Assembly (NCBI GenBank): GCA_964498585.1
Contig: CAZCHH010000027.1
Coordinates: 1 to 46,786, forward strand
Source: JAAYJM01 sp964498585
GTDB lineage: Bacteria > Bacteroidota > Ignavibacteria > Kapaibacteriales > UBA2268
Length of the DNA stretch: 46,786 nt
Direction: 5' to 3'
This document shows, piece by piece, positions 7,753 to 17,809 of this stretch. Numbering within the stretch: position 1 is the first letter of the stretch; each line of letters opens with the position of its first letter. Made by a program: the position numbers and the translations under genes. Below the pieces are notes generated by a model, which saw only the letters and a program-made list of their open reading frames with translations, did not search any database and was not told where the DNA came from.

Positions 7753-9879
7753 TCAATTTTGTAAATCGTTTTTAGAAACCTTTGCAACAAACATTTCAGC
7801 AATAACAGTAAGAAGTGCCAAAGCAACAAATAACTGCCAAAGCTCAGTTCCAGTCCTTACTCTTTTAATATTTTGCTGTATTTCATTTACTTCGTCAATC
7901 ATCTCTAATCGTGGTTCTTTGATAATTTCCTCAATAAATTCTTTAATATTTTTATCAGATTGGCTAATTAAAACAGATTCAGAAGCATCAGTATTGATAG
8001 AAAAAGTCGCTATTGGCTTATTTGCAGGAGTCAAAACAGTAAAATTGCCTGTTTGATTAGTATTCTCTAAAGCAAGAACAGAGCCAGTAGGTAAAGTTGC
8101 TGCCTGAGAGAAAAATTCAACTTTTTGTGGATCTATAATTTTAAAAGATGAATTATTTGAGTATTTGTTAGGTAAAATATAAGTAATCTGAGAACCGACT
8201 ATGTAATTATTACCAAAGGATTCAATAGAAGAAAGGTAATATGTACTTCTGTAAAGCAGTGCCGGGAAAAGTCCAGTAACAGGAAAACTACTATAAGCAA
8301 AAGTTGGGGATACAGCGAAGTATAGTATTTTCCCATCTCCGATTTTATTTTCAGTTAAAAAACCACCACCAGGTATCTCAATTATTTGCTGCTCTCCCTG
8401 AAAGATTAATGATTTATATATATTTGGACTTTCAATAGTTTGTTTTTCAATATTTTTTTCTTTAAACATACCTTCAAAAAGCTGATGATTTTTATCAACA
8501 TTAAGGAAGCGAGCTGGTTCCTGCATTGCATAAGTTTTGCTGCCAATGAAACCAAATCCAAGCTCTTGCATTCCTTTTTGATAGACTTGTTCGTTTGATT
8601 GCGGGTCAGCAAAAAGTAGAAGTCCGCCTCCACTACTTACATATTGCTTAAGACGCGAAAAATCGTTTGGCTCTAGTGGACCGCCAGCAATTATTAACAT
8701 ATCAAAAGAGTTGAAATCAATCCGGGCTGCATCAGTAGGTTCAAAAATGCTAAGATTAGCACTTGCTTCTAAAGTTTGCTTTGGCTCTAATGCAAAGCTG
8801 ATATACTTATTTATTTCCTTGCTACCGATTAAAGCTACTTTTGGTTTTTCAGGAACAATAAAACTGAAATAGCGTCTATTATCAGTATCTAAAGCATCAC
8901 CTTCAATTTCGACATAAGCATCAATAGAGCCGATTATTTGTGTAGGCGCTGAAATAGATATTGCTTTTGTTTCATTAGGCAGCAAATCAACTGTTCTTTG
9001 AGCTACGCGTTCCTCATTAAAGAACATACTTAAGGCAAGCCCTTTCAAATCAGTTTCTGAATTATTTCTGATAAATGCCTCAATTTCAACTGGTTTGCCT
9101 TGCTGAAAAATTCTTGAAATCACATTAACTGAATCTATAGAATAGTTTGCAAGTTGTTGATTTTTATTTGCTCCAATTGGAATAAAGTAAATTGTGGTGT
9201 TCGGTAAATTAATTTTAAATGAATCAATTAATTCTTTCTTGAATGTGTTATTTTGAGCATCACTAATAATGAATATTTCTTTATTAATATTAATAGAATT
9301 CTCAAGTAAAGAGGACGCAAAAATAACACCATCTTTAATATTTGCAGAATTAAAAGAAATTGAAAAATTAGATAAATTTTCTTTCAAAAAGTTTAAATTT
9401 CTTGTTAAATTGATATTATTTAATTCATTTTTATTTAAAGAATGATTTAAATTAGAAAGGTCGGCTAAAGATATTATGGTTGCTTCATCTCCATCTTGAA
9501 ACGAGTTTAAGATATTACGGCAAGCATTTTTTGCCTGATTAAAACGGTTTCCCCAAGCATCGCTAACATCCATACTAAAGGAATTATCGATTAAAATCAC
9601 AGCTGAAGTCTTTGCGAAGCTGCCCAAAAGAGGCAAAGTTCCCTGTATTGTAGGACGAGCAAAAGCTAAAACTATAAAAATTATTATCAAAGTTCTTAAT
9701 ATCAAAAGGATTATTTGCTTAAGTTTTAGCTTCTTTATTTTTGTCTTTTGTAATTCTTTTAAAAATTTTAATGTAGAAAAATCAACAGTTTTTAGCTTTC
9801 TTAAGTTTAGTAAATGCAATATCAAAGGAATACTTGCTGCAATTAAGCCGATTAAAACAAGTGGATTTAAAAATGTCAT
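7753..9879 (-). CDS. BatA-type membrane protein with von Willebrand factor A domain
   Basis: The 708-aa protein begins with the aerotolerance-regulator N-terminal (BatA) pattern: MTFLNPLVLIGLIAASIPLI, a transmembrane segment, then a basic cytoplasmic stretch (LKTVDFSTLKFLKELQ), and a second membrane segment (about 55-75, ending FARP). The VWA domain follows, with the MIDAS motif DNSFSMD (Asp98, Ser100, Ser102). A long periplasmic region contains a GATase1-like stretch (LIIAGGPLEPNDFSRLKQYV), and a last membrane helix lies near the C-terminus (LFVALALLTVIAEMFVA). Such proteins usually sit beside moxR and DUF58 genes; neither is here, so this copy is an orphan. Its role in envelope or stress physiology is inferred only. 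Confidence 0.88.
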   Translation of the reverse strand: MTFLNPLVLIGLIAASIPLILHLLNLRKLKTVDFSTLKFLKELQKTKIKKLKLKQIILLILRTLIIIFIVLAFARPTIQGTLPLLGSFAKTSAVILIDNSFSMDVSDAWGNRFNQAKNACRNILNSFQDGDEATIISLADLSNLNHSLNKNELNNINLTRNLNFLKENLSNFSISFNSANIKDGVIFASSLLENSININKEIFIISDAQNNTFKKELIDSFKINLPNTTIYFIPIGANKNQQLANYSIDSVNVISRIFQQGKPVEIEAFIRNNSETDLKGLALSMFFNEERVAQRTVDLLPNETKAISISAPTQIIGSIDAYVEIEGDALDTDNRRYFSFIVPEKPKVALIGSKEINKYISFALEPKQTLEASANLSIFEPTDAARIDFNSFDMLIIAGGPLEPNDFSRLKQYVSSGGGLLLFADPQSNEQVYQKGMQELGFGFIGSKTYAMQEPARFLNVDKNHQLFEGMFKEKNIEKQTIESPNIYKSLIFQGEQQIIEIPGGGFLTENKIGDGKILYFAVSPTFAYSSFPVTGLFPALLYRSTYYLSSIESFGNNYIVGSQITYILPNKYSNNSSFKIIDPQKVEFFSQAATLPTGSVLALENTNQTGNFTVLTPANKPIATFSINTDASESVLISQSDKNIKEFIEEIIKEPRLEMIDEVNEIQQNIKRVRTGTELWQLFVALALLTVIAEMFVAKVSKNDLQN

Positions 9880-10016
9880 TTATTATTCTCTTTTTTTTAA
9901 TTATATTTATAATTATAAATAGACGATATAAATAAAAAAATAATATTTTTATTTAATCAAAATTTATTACTTTGTCAAAAGGTGTATGAAATTAAATAAT
10001 CAAATTAAGGGCTGTT

Positions 10017-12347
10017 ATGTCTTCAAATGTAAACTATAGCAATAGCGAAATACAGGAAATGATTGCTTCATTTGTTTTAGAAGCATTCGATTCCTTAGAT
10101 ACTAACGAACCGCTTATTGAGAACTTACGAAATGAAATAAATTTAGAATCTATTAATGCAATTTTCCGTGTTTTTCATACTTTAAAAGGGCTTGCAAGTT
10201 TTTTTGATATGCAGGTGATAAAAAAACTGACTCACCAAGCTGAAGCATTATTGGATATTATTAGAAAGAATAACAGAGTCCAAAGCGAATCAACAATTAA
10301 TGTTATTTATCTGACTTTTGATTTCTTGAGGAACCTGCTTCAAAAAGTAAATACAGAGTTTACAGACCAAAATAGCAAAGATGATGCTGAAGATTTGATG
10401 CTAATTATTGCTGATGCTATTGAAAAAGTTAAAGAAGAACAAAATAACGAAACTAATTTTCAAACATTAGAAATTCAAAAGGAAGAAAACGAAACAGTTA
10501 TTATTTCTAAAAATGAAGTTATTGATGCAGATATTTCTGAATCAGCAATTAGTGAAATAAATAAAGATAATGAAGAGATAATTTCGAATGAGCAGAAAGA
10601 TGATGAAAAATTAGAAATTATTTTAACTGATTATGAAGCAGAAAGTGTGACTACTAAAGAACATTCTTTTGAATCTTTTATTTCTGATGAAATGTTAGAC
10701 CAATTCCTCAACGGTGCTTTAGAGCTTTTAGATATTGCAGAAAAAAATCTTTTAATCCTTGAAAAAGAGCCGGAACAAGATAATCTCGTCCAGGAAATTT
10801 TTGGCAGTATTCATAGTTTGAAAGGAAATGCCGGATTTATGGGACTAAGCGATATAGAAGAAATCAGTATTAAAATGGAAACTATTCTCGATTCTATAAG
10901 ACATAAACAACTTGAAATCGACCAAAACATTATTACACAATTATTAAGTAATATTGAAACTATTAGAAATTATCTTGATGCTATTATCAGTAAAGTAAAT
11001 ATATATAAAAAAGATATTACTAAAGAAAAACCAAAAGAAGAAATTAATGCTAATTTTAAACAAGTTGATAAACCTATAGTTAAAGAAGTTAAAGCAATTA
11101 TTTCAAATGAAGAATCAAAACAGGATAAAACACCCGCTCAGATACAATCAAATCAAAGAAAAAATATAAGAGTGGAAACATCCAAAATAGATAAATTATT
11201 CGATTTGGTTGGGGAGCTAATTACTATTGAATCAATGGTAACTCATAGTCCGGACTTAAGAGGATTATACTTGCAAAATTTCAATAAATCTGCAAGTATG
11301 CTAAATAAAATTACCCGTGAACTTCAGGAAATCTCTATGTCTATTCGTATGATGCCTCTTGAAGGTCTTTTTAATAAAATGAAAAGATTAGTACGTGATG
11401 TTTCTTTAAAAATGAATAAAAAAGTCAATTTTATTGTTTCCGGACAGGAAACAGAGATGGACAAAAATGTTATTGATGAGATTGCAGACCCACTTGTTCA
11501 TATTCTAAGAAATGCAATTGACCATGGTATTGAATCAGTTGAAGATAGAATTGCTAAAGGTAAAAGAGAAACTGGAAATATTTCACTTAGCGCAAGATAT
11601 GAAGGAAATGAAATTTTAATTATTGTAGAAGATGATGGCGCAGGGATTTCACGTGATGCAATTATTCGTAAAACACAAGAGAAAGGGATACTGAAAGTAG
11701 CACCTGAAACATTGTCCAACAAGGAAGTATTTGCTTTAATTTTCGAGCCGGGTTTTTCCACAGCACAAACTATTACTGATATTTCTGGCAGAGGAGTAGG
11801 AATGGACGTTGTTAAAAAGAATATTGAAAAGCTTCGCGGATCAGTTGACATTAACTCTGTTGAAGGAAAAGGTTCTAAATTCACTTTACGTATTCCATTA
11901 ACTCTAGCGATTATGGAAGCAATGCTTATTAGAGTTGGAGGTTCCAAATTCGCATTACCAATTTTATCTATTAGAGAATCGTTTCGTCCCAATCCCAAAT
12001 CTATTACTATTACGATGGATGGGTTAGAAGTTGTAAAAGTTCGTCAGGAAGTTTTCCCAATAATGCGGCTGCATGAATTATTTAGCTTGGATTCAGATAG
12101 TAAGATGCTGGATGTAGGTATATTAATCATCATTGAAGCAAGAGAAAGAAAAGTATGCTTATTTGCAGACGAAATTGTTGGGCAACAACAAGCAGTAATA
12201 AAAGGTTTTTCAGATTACATTGGAAAAGTACCCGGAGTTACTGGATGTATGATTCTCAGTGATGGAAGCATCGGGCTTATCTTAGATATCGAAAGTTTGA
12301 TTGATATGGCTGAAAAGCCATCAATGATTATATCACAGGTTTCATAA
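10017..12347 (+). CDS. cheA: Chemotaxis histidine kinase CheA with two Hpt domains
   Basis: CheA passes phosphate from ATP to a His in its Hpt domain and on to response regulators. The 776-aa protein carries two Hpt domains: His54 in FHTLKG (about 1-135) and His266 in IHSLKG (about 220-330). Between and after them are charged, low-complexity linkers. Then come the P3 dimerisation domain (about 385-445, ending in the conserved SMSIRMMPLEGLF), the ATPase (N box LVHILRNAIDHGIE, G1 EDDGAG, G2 GRGVGMDVV) and a C-terminal CheW-like domain (about 630-770). No P2 regulator-docking domain can be seen. It is the first gene of a six-gene operon; cheW starts 17 bases downstream. Confidence 0.96.
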   Translation: MSSNVNYSNSEIQEMIASFVLEAFDSLDTNEPLIENLRNEINLESINAIFRVFHTLKGLASFFDMQVIKKLTHQAEALLDIIRKNNRVQSESTINVIYLTFDFLRNLLQKVNTEFTDQNSKDDAEDLMLIIADAIEKVKEEQNNETNFQTLEIQKEENETVIISKNEVIDADISESAISEINKDNEEIISNEQKDDEKLEIILTDYEAESVTTKEHSFESFISDEMLDQFLNGALELLDIAEKNLLILEKEPEQDNLVQEIFGSIHSLKGNAGFMGLSDIEEISIKMETILDSIRHKQLEIDQNIITQLLSNIETIRNYLDAIISKVNIYKKDITKEKPKEEINANFKQVDKPIVKEVKAIISNEESKQDKTPAQIQSNQRKNIRVETSKIDKLFDLVGELITIESMVTHSPDLRGLYLQNFNKSASMLNKITRELQEISMSIRMMPLEGLFNKMKRLVRDVSLKMNKKVNFIVSGQETEMDKNVIDEIADPLVHILRNAIDHGIESVEDRIAKGKRETGNISLSARYEGNEILIIVEDDGAGISRDAIIRKTQEKGILKVAPETLSNKEVFALIFEPGFSTAQTITDISGRGVGMDVVKKNIEKLRGSVDINSVEGKGSKFTLRIPLTLAIMEAMLIRVGGSKFALPILSIRESFRPNPKSITITMDGLEVVKVRQEVFPIMRLHELFSLDSDSKMLDVGILIIIEARERKVCLFADEIVGQQQAVIKGFSDYIGKVPGVTGCMILSDGSIGLILDIESLIDMAEKPSMIISQVS

Positions 12348-12364
12348 TAAAAATAAAGGTCAGT

Positions 12365-12874
12365 ATGGCATACAATCAGAATTTGCTTGTTATTGATGAA
12401 TTTCTTGGAGAAGATGAAGACACACTCAAAGATAAGTATTTAACTTTCAAAATAGCCAATGAAGATTATGCTATTGAAATTAAATATGTTATCGAAATTA
12501 TTGGTATTCAAAAAATCACGCGGATTCCAAATATTAAAGATTATATTAAAGGGATAATTAATCTTCGTGGTATAATTATACCGGTTGTTGAGATAAGAAA
12601 ACGCTTTAATCTTTTAGAAATAGAATATGATGATAGGACTTGTATAATCGTTGTTATGATTAATAATAATTCGATTGGTTTGATTGTTGACGAGGTAGCT
12701 GAAGTTATTGATATTACGGAATCTAATTTGACACTTCCTCCTTCTACTAATAAGGGCAATCAAAGTAGATTTATTCAAGCAATTGGAAATGCAGGTGAAA
12801 AAGTAAAAATTATTTTAGATATTCATAAATTACTTTATGAAGAAGATTTGAGTATTTATGAAACAAACGAATAA
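12365..12874 (+). CDS. cheW: Chemotaxis adaptor protein CheW
   Basis: CheW couples CheA to receptors. The 169-aa product is a single CheW domain: YLTFKIANEDYAIEIKYVIEII, then the hallmark RIPNIKDYIKGIINLRGIIIPVVEIRKRF, and IGLIVDEVAEVIDI. The start at 12365 is preceded by AAAGG about 7 bases upstream. It sits between cheA and cheR with short gaps (17 and 18 bases). Confidence 0.95.
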   Translation: MAYNQNLLVIDEFLGEDEDTLKDKYLTFKIANEDYAIEIKYVIEIIGIQKITRIPNIKDYIKGIINLRGIIIPVVEIRKRFNLLEIEYDDRTCIIVVMINNNSIGLIVDEVAEVIDITESNLTLPPSTNKGNQSRFIQAIGNAGEKVKIILDIHKLLYEEDLSIYETNE

Positions 12875-12892
12875 ATTAAATTTAAGAAAGAA

Positions 12893-13747
12893 ATGATTAC
12901 ACCTGTTGAAATAATAAGCCAGAGTTGGATAACTATTACTGATAATGAATTTATTGCACTTAGTAATTTAGTTTATGATAAAATAGGTATTCAAATAACT
13001 GACCAAAAAAAGACCTTGCTGGTTGGAAGGTTGCAGAAGCTATTAAGAGCATATAAATTTAAGAGTTTTCAAGAATATTATAATTATTTAACCAACGAAA
13101 AATCTGGTAAAGCAATAAGCGAATTAGCTAACTATATTTCAACAAATCATACATTTTTTTATAGAGAACATGAGCATTTCGAGTTTTTTTATAAATATGC
13201 TTTACCCGAAATTGAGCAAAAATTAAAAAAATCAAAAATTAAGGATATTAGAATTTGGAGCGCCGGCTGCTCAAGTGGTGAAGAGCCATATACTTTAATA
13301 ATGCTTATACTTGAATATTTCGGAAAAGAATATAAAAACTACGATGCGGGAATTTTGGCAACAGATATTTCTGAGAAAGCACTCAAATATGCGATTGAAG
13401 GGATTTATTCTGATGAAAAAGTAAGCCCTTTGCCAGACAATTTTAAAAATAAGTATTTTACAAAAAATTCTGACGGCACATGGAAAATTGCTGATGGAGT
13501 AAAAAAAGAAGTAACTTTTCGTAAATTCAATTTAATAAGTGAAGTATACCCTTTTAAAAAACAATTTGATATTATATTTTGCAGAAATGTGATGATTTAT
13601 TTTGATGATAAAACACGTGAAAAGTTAGTAGAGAAATTTTACAATTTTACTGCGCCGATGGGCTATTTTTTTATTGGACATTCAGAAACTTTGAACAGAA
13701 CTAAATCTCAGTTTAAATTCATTATGCCTGCATTGTATCAAAAATAG
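12893..13747 (+). CDS. cheR: Chemotaxis methyltransferase CheR
   Basis: CheR methylates glutamates on chemoreceptors using S-adenosylmethionine. The 284-aa protein has the N-terminal helical domain (about 15-85), the conserved STNHTFFYRE, the SAM-binding AGCSSGEEPYT, a DISEKAL acidic loop, and FDIIFCRNVMIYFD near the C-terminus, all typical of the family. The length is standard and there is no TPR extension. It is paired with cheB immediately downstream, so an adaptation loop is encoded although no receptor gene is in the window. Confidence 0.95.
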   Translation: MITPVEIISQSWITITDNEFIALSNLVYDKIGIQITDQKKTLLVGRLQKLLRAYKFKSFQEYYNYLTNEKSGKAISELANYISTNHTFFYREHEHFEFFYKYALPEIEQKLKKSKIKDIRIWSAGCSSGEEPYTLIMLILEYFGKEYKNYDAGILATDISEKALKYAIEGIYSDEKVSPLPDNFKNKYFTKNSDGTWKIADGVKKEVTFRKFNLISEVYPFKKQFDIIFCRNVMIYFDDKTREKLVEKFYNFTAPMGYFFIGHSETLNRTKSQFKFIMPALYQK

Positions 13748-13771
13748 TATTAACAAATAAAAAAAATTGAA

Positions 13772-14830
13772 ATGAAGAAAATAAGAGTATTGATAATTGA
13801 CGATTCCGCTCTTGTCAGAGATATATTAACGAAAGGATTATCGGCTGATAATGCTATTGAAGTTATAGGTGCAGCCCCAGACGTATTTGTAGGAAGAGAT
13901 ATGATTGTTAGTTTAAAGCCAGATGTTTTAACTTTAGATATTGAAATGCCAAAAATGGATGGTATTGAGTTCTTAATGCGTTTAATGCCTCAATATCCAA
14001 TTCCGGTTGTTGTAGTTAGTTCATTGACACAAAGAGGAAAATATATAACTCTGCAAGCGTTAGAAGCTGGCGCTCTTGACTTTGTTCCCAAGCCAGCTAC
14101 AGATATGGCTCGCGGGCTGAAAGAGATGATGATTGAATTACGAACAAAAATTAAAATTGCATCTAAAGCCAATGTTTCTCATTGGAAAAATAAAAAAATT
14201 GATAATATTCAAAAAGCTGCATTTCAAGCTACTAAAGTATTTGCTGAACCTAACAATAAAGTAATAGTTATTGGCGCATCTACAGGAGGAACTGAAGCAT
14301 TAAGAAAAGTAATTTCTACTTTGCCTCCAACTATGCCGGGGATTCTTGTAGTTCAGCATATGCCTTCCGGCTTTACTAAAACTTTTGCTGACAGGTTAAA
14401 TGAACTTTCTTTAATGCAGGTAAAAGAAGCTCAAACCGGTGATAGAATAATGAATGGTCGTGTACTCATTGCTCCGGGCGATTATCATATTAAAGTTATA
14501 CGTTCAGGTGGCTATTATCAGGTTCTATGCTATGATGGAGAAAAAGTAAATGGCCACCGACCTTCTGTCGATATTCTTATGTTTTCTGTAGCCGAACATT
14601 TTGCCGACAATGCTTTTGGAATAATTCTTACTGGTATGGGCAATGACGGCGCTGCCGGATTAAAAGCTATGAAAGATGCCGGTGCAGTTACTTTAGGACA
14701 AGATGAACAGTCAAGTGTTGTGTATGGTATGCCAAAAGTTGCCTTCGATATTGGTGCTGTTGATAAACAGTATTCTATTGATGATATTGCTGATAATTTG
14801 ATTAGAATTATTAGTAAAAAAAATAATTAA
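13772..14830 (+). CDS. cheB: Chemotaxis response regulator/methylesterase CheB
   Basis: CheB removes methyl groups from receptors and is activated by phosphorylation from CheA. The 352-aa product has an N-terminal receiver domain (phospho-acceptor Asp56 in LTLDIEMPKMDG, acidic pair IDDS at 9-12) and a C-terminal methylesterase with the triad Ser170 (GASTGGT), His196 (QHMPSGFT) and Asp292 (GMGNDGAAG). All key residues are intact. It is fourth in the operon, 24 bases after cheR. Confidence 0.96.
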   Translation: MKKIRVLIIDDSALVRDILTKGLSADNAIEVIGAAPDVFVGRDMIVSLKPDVLTLDIEMPKMDGIEFLMRLMPQYPIPVVVVSSLTQRGKYITLQALEAGALDFVPKPATDMARGLKEMMIELRTKIKIASKANVSHWKNKKIDNIQKAAFQATKVFAEPNNKVIVIGASTGGTEALRKVISTLPPTMPGILVVQHMPSGFTKTFADRLNELSLMQVKEAQTGDRIMNGRVLIAPGDYHIKVIRSGGYYQVLCYDGEKVNGHRPSVDILMFSVAEHFADNAFGIILTGMGNDGAAGLKAMKDAGAVTLGQDEQSSVVYGMPKVAFDIGAVDKQYSIDDIADNLIRIISKKNN

Positions 14831-14867
14831 TTTTTGCATAAATTTTCTTTAAACAGATTGCTCTTAA

Positions 14868-17288
14868 ATGGAAAATATACAAAATTACAAAGAACAAAAA
14901 ACAGACTTATCTATTCTGATTGTTGATGATGATATGCCTTCAAGAGTATATAGTGAAATACTACTTAAGCAAGTATCCAATACTGTTTTTACTGCTGAAG
15001 ACGGCGCACAGGGCTTACAAATTTATAATGAGTTCCAACCTGATATCGTAATTACTGACATTGCGATGCCTTATTTAAATGGTATTGATATGTCACGAAA
15101 AATAAAATCTATCAATCCAAAAGCACAGATTATCTTAACTTCAGCTTTCAACGATACACAATTCCTTATTCAGTCTATTGAAATTGGAGTTAATTATTAT
15201 TTGTTAAAACCGATACAAAAGAAACAGCTTATTGATACTGTGATGAGAGTTATTGAATACAGAAATCTTGAAAAAGAGATTGAGGAACAAACTCTTCATA
15301 TCAAAAAGTTATCCCAAGCAGTCGAACAAAGCCCATCTATGCTGTTAATCTTAGATAAAAACAGAAATATTGAATATGCAAATCCCAAATATGTTGAAAT
15401 ATCTGGTTTTTCTTTTGATGAAATAAGAAAATCTACTTTAACAGAAAATAGTATTGAAATACTATTTCCTGATAGTGTTAATAAATTAGTTGCAGACAGA
15501 ATAAAAATAGAAAGAAAACAGGAGATAAGAAAAGTAAAAAAGAATGGTGATGAATACTGGGTATCTGCAGCTTTATCAGTTATTCAGGATGAGTCTGGCG
15601 ATATTGTTAATTATATCGTTACTTTTGAAGATATTACTGAATTTAAGAATGCGCAATATATTTTAAAAGGAATTAATTATGAACTGGAGAAAAGAGTACA
15701 AGAGCGTACTGCTCAACTTCAAAATACTAATGAATTGCTTATTGCTGAAATAGCAGAAAGGGAAAAAGCTGAACAGGAGATGCGACAGGCAAAGGAAATC
15801 GCAGAAGCTGCTAACAAAGCTAAAGATTCTTTCTTAGCTAAAGTCAGCCACGAACTCAGAACGCCAATGAACAGCATTCTTGGTATTTTAAAAGTATTGC
15901 TCGATTCAGAACTCAACAAAAAACAGCAGAAATTCCTTAATATTGTAAAATCATCTGCAGAAAACCTACTTAATATAATTAATGATATTTTAGATATTAC
16001 AAAAATTGAAGCTGGAAAAATTGAATTAAAGTATCAGACTTTCAACTTAATTTCCGTTGTTCAGCAAGTTATCGAGCTTCATATATATTCAGCAAAAAAG
16101 AAAAACATTGAATTAAAGTCAATTTTTTTAAAGCCACTACCGGAAAACGTTATTGGCGACCCCTTCCGTTTACAGCAAGTATTAAACAATCTTATTGGTA
16201 ATGCAATCAAGTTTACAGATAAGGGTGAAGTAACAATTACACTAAAAAAAATTGAAGAAAATAAAAGAAAAAGTGAAATTCAATTTTCTATTAGTGATAC
16301 TGGTATCGGGATAGCTGAAAATAAAATGGATTTATTATTTAAAAACTTTAGTCAGGTAGAAAATAACAAATCGAGAAAATCTGTGGGTACTGGACTTGGA
16401 CTTGCAATCTCAAAAGAACTCATTGATATGATGAATGGAAAAATTTGGGTTGAAAGTAAGTTAAACATTGGTTCTACTTTCCTTTTTACTATTGAATTTA
16501 ACCTGCCTGTTACTAAAATTGAATATGAGAAATCAAATGAAGAACAAACAGATTTTCAAAGCAGACAATTAAAATTATTAGTTGTTGAAGACAGCTTGAT
16601 TAATCTCGAAGTAGTTAAGCAAGTTCTTTTATCAAAAAAATGGGAATTTGTTTTTGCTTCAAATGGAAAAGAAGCATTAGAAGTAAGCCGAACAAATTCT
16701 TTTGATGTAATACTTATTGATATTCAATTACCGGATATGAGTGGAATTGAACTAATTAAATTAATAAAAGAAAATACTCAAAATTTAAATCAGAAATCAC
16801 CTGCAATTGCAATAACAGGGCATGGGTCTCTTGAGTATAAAAAAATGTGCTTAGATGCCGGATTTGATTCTTTTATCACTAAACCTTATAACTGGGATAA
16901 TCTTTTAAAAGAAATATGCAGATTAACAAAAAATTTTAAAAATAAAACAAATTCTGTTATTAATTTAGAAAGACTTTTAATTACAATAAATGAAAATAAA
17001 GCTGTTTTAAGCAATATAATCAATTATTACAAGAATAATTACACTGAAGAAATCAAGAGAATCAAACAAGCATTTGCAGCAAATGATTATGATAAAATCA
17101 ATCATATTGTACATCATATAAAATCTGAGGTTGAGAACTTCGATGCTTTAAAAGCGGTTGATATTGCTCAAAAGATTGAGCAAAAATGCTTTGAAAATGA
17201 TAAAAAAGAAATTGAGGAACTCATACCAATTTTAGAAAATGAATTGATAAAAATTGCTGCAGAATTACCTGATATTAAAATTGACTAA
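14868..17288 (+). CDS. Hybrid sensor histidine kinase (REC-PAS-HisKA-HATPase-REC-Hpt)
   Basis: The 806-aa cytoplasmic phosphorelay protein has no membrane segment. In order: receiver 1 (about 14-130, Asp64 in VITDIAMPYLNG), a PAS domain (about 148-260), a coiled coil (about 262-320), a HisKA box with His328 (VSHELRTPMNS), an ATPase (N box NNLIGNAIKF, G1 DTGIG, G2 GTGLGLA), receiver 2 (about 567-690, Asp617 in VILIDIQLPDMSG) and an Hpt-like end with His748 in HHIKSEV. All phosphotransfer residues are present, so a full His-Asp-His relay within one chain is possible. The N-terminal receiver may take phosphate from CheA, linking the two kinases; this is inferred from the operon. The stand-alone receiver 21 bases downstream is a likely output partner. 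Confidence 0.92.
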   Translation: MENIQNYKEQKTDLSILIVDDDMPSRVYSEILLKQVSNTVFTAEDGAQGLQIYNEFQPDIVITDIAMPYLNGIDMSRKIKSINPKAQIILTSAFNDTQFLIQSIEIGVNYYLLKPIQKKQLIDTVMRVIEYRNLEKEIEEQTLHIKKLSQAVEQSPSMLLILDKNRNIEYANPKYVEISGFSFDEIRKSTLTENSIEILFPDSVNKLVADRIKIERKQEIRKVKKNGDEYWVSAALSVIQDESGDIVNYIVTFEDITEFKNAQYILKGINYELEKRVQERTAQLQNTNELLIAEIAEREKAEQEMRQAKEIAEAANKAKDSFLAKVSHELRTPMNSILGILKVLLDSELNKKQQKFLNIVKSSAENLLNIINDILDITKIEAGKIELKYQTFNLISVVQQVIELHIYSAKKKNIELKSIFLKPLPENVIGDPFRLQQVLNNLIGNAIKFTDKGEVTITLKKIEENKRKSEIQFSISDTGIGIAENKMDLLFKNFSQVENNKSRKSVGTGLGLAISKELIDMMNGKIWVESKLNIGSTFLFTIEFNLPVTKIEYEKSNEEQTDFQSRQLKLLVVEDSLINLEVVKQVLLSKKWEFVFASNGKEALEVSRTNSFDVILIDIQLPDMSGIELIKLIKENTQNLNQKSPAIAITGHGSLEYKKMCLDAGFDSFITKPYNWDNLLKEICRLTKNFKNKTNSVINLERLLITINENKAVLSNIINYYKNNYTEEIKRIKQAFAANDYDKINHIVHHIKSEVENFDALKAVDIAQKIEQKCFENDKKEIEELIPILENELIKIAAELPDIKID

Positions 17289-17309
17289 TTAAATAATTAA
17301 GGAATTCTT

Positions 17310-17705
17310 ATGAAATCTCTCATAATTGAAGATGATTATATCACTTCTCAAGTAATGCAGCAAATATTATTGCCTTTTGGCTCTGTTGATGTTGCTGAAA
17401 ATGGTTTTAAAGGATTAGAACTTTTTGCAACAGCTTTAGTTAATCATATAGAATATGACGTTGTATTCCTCGATATTATGATGCCAGAACTTGATGGACA
17501 GCAAGTTTTAACTCAAATCAGGGGAATAGAAGAGGATTATAAGATTCTTGGACTGGATCAACGTGTAAAAATAATTATGACTACTGCTCTTAATGATTTT
17601 GACAATATTAAAACTGCTTTTAAAAATCAATGTGAGGGCTATATAGTTAAACCAATTGATAAAGATAAAATTACTCAAAAGATTGTTAATCTCGGTTTAG
17701 CTTAA
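17310..17705 (+). CDS. Single-domain response regulator (CheY-like)
   Basis: The 131-aa protein is one receiver domain: acidic pair EDD (7-9), phospho-acceptor Asp55 in VVFLDIMMPELDG, Thr in MTTAL and Lys in GYIVKPID. No output domain is present. It is the last gene of the che operon and the only stand-alone receiver there, so it could be the CheY-type output of CheA or the end of the relay from the hybrid kinase. Whether it binds a flagellar switch or another motor is not shown. Confidence 0.92.
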   Translation: MKSLIIEDDYITSQVMQQILLPFGSVDVAENGFKGLELFATALVNHIEYDVVFLDIMMPELDGQQVLTQIRGIEEDYKILGLDQRVKIIMTTALNDFDNIKTAFKNQCEGYIVKPIDKDKITQKIVNLGLA

Positions 17706-17767
17706 ATTATCCCTTATTAGAATATCATCAAATAATCGGGCATTTTTTATCAAATGAAAAAAAAGAT

Positions 17768-17798
17768 TTTCATAAAATGGAAAAAAGTTGTAATTTTG
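17768..17798 (+). promoter_or_regulatory. Bacteroidota-type promoter for tRNA-Leu
   Basis: TTTC (17768-17771), 19 bases, then TAATTTTG (17791-17798) fits the Bacteroidota housekeeping consensus TTTG-N19-TAnnTTTG. The tRNA begins 12 bases after the second box, so transcription would start at or close to the tRNA 5' end. Confidence 0.6.
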
Positions 17799-17809
17799 TA
17801 AATGTTTTT

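Noticed and set aside
11498..11998. Long minus-strand open frame inside cheA
   Set aside because: It overlaps the conserved kinase and CheW-like domains of cheA in antisense, has no recognisable motif, and is a composition artefact.
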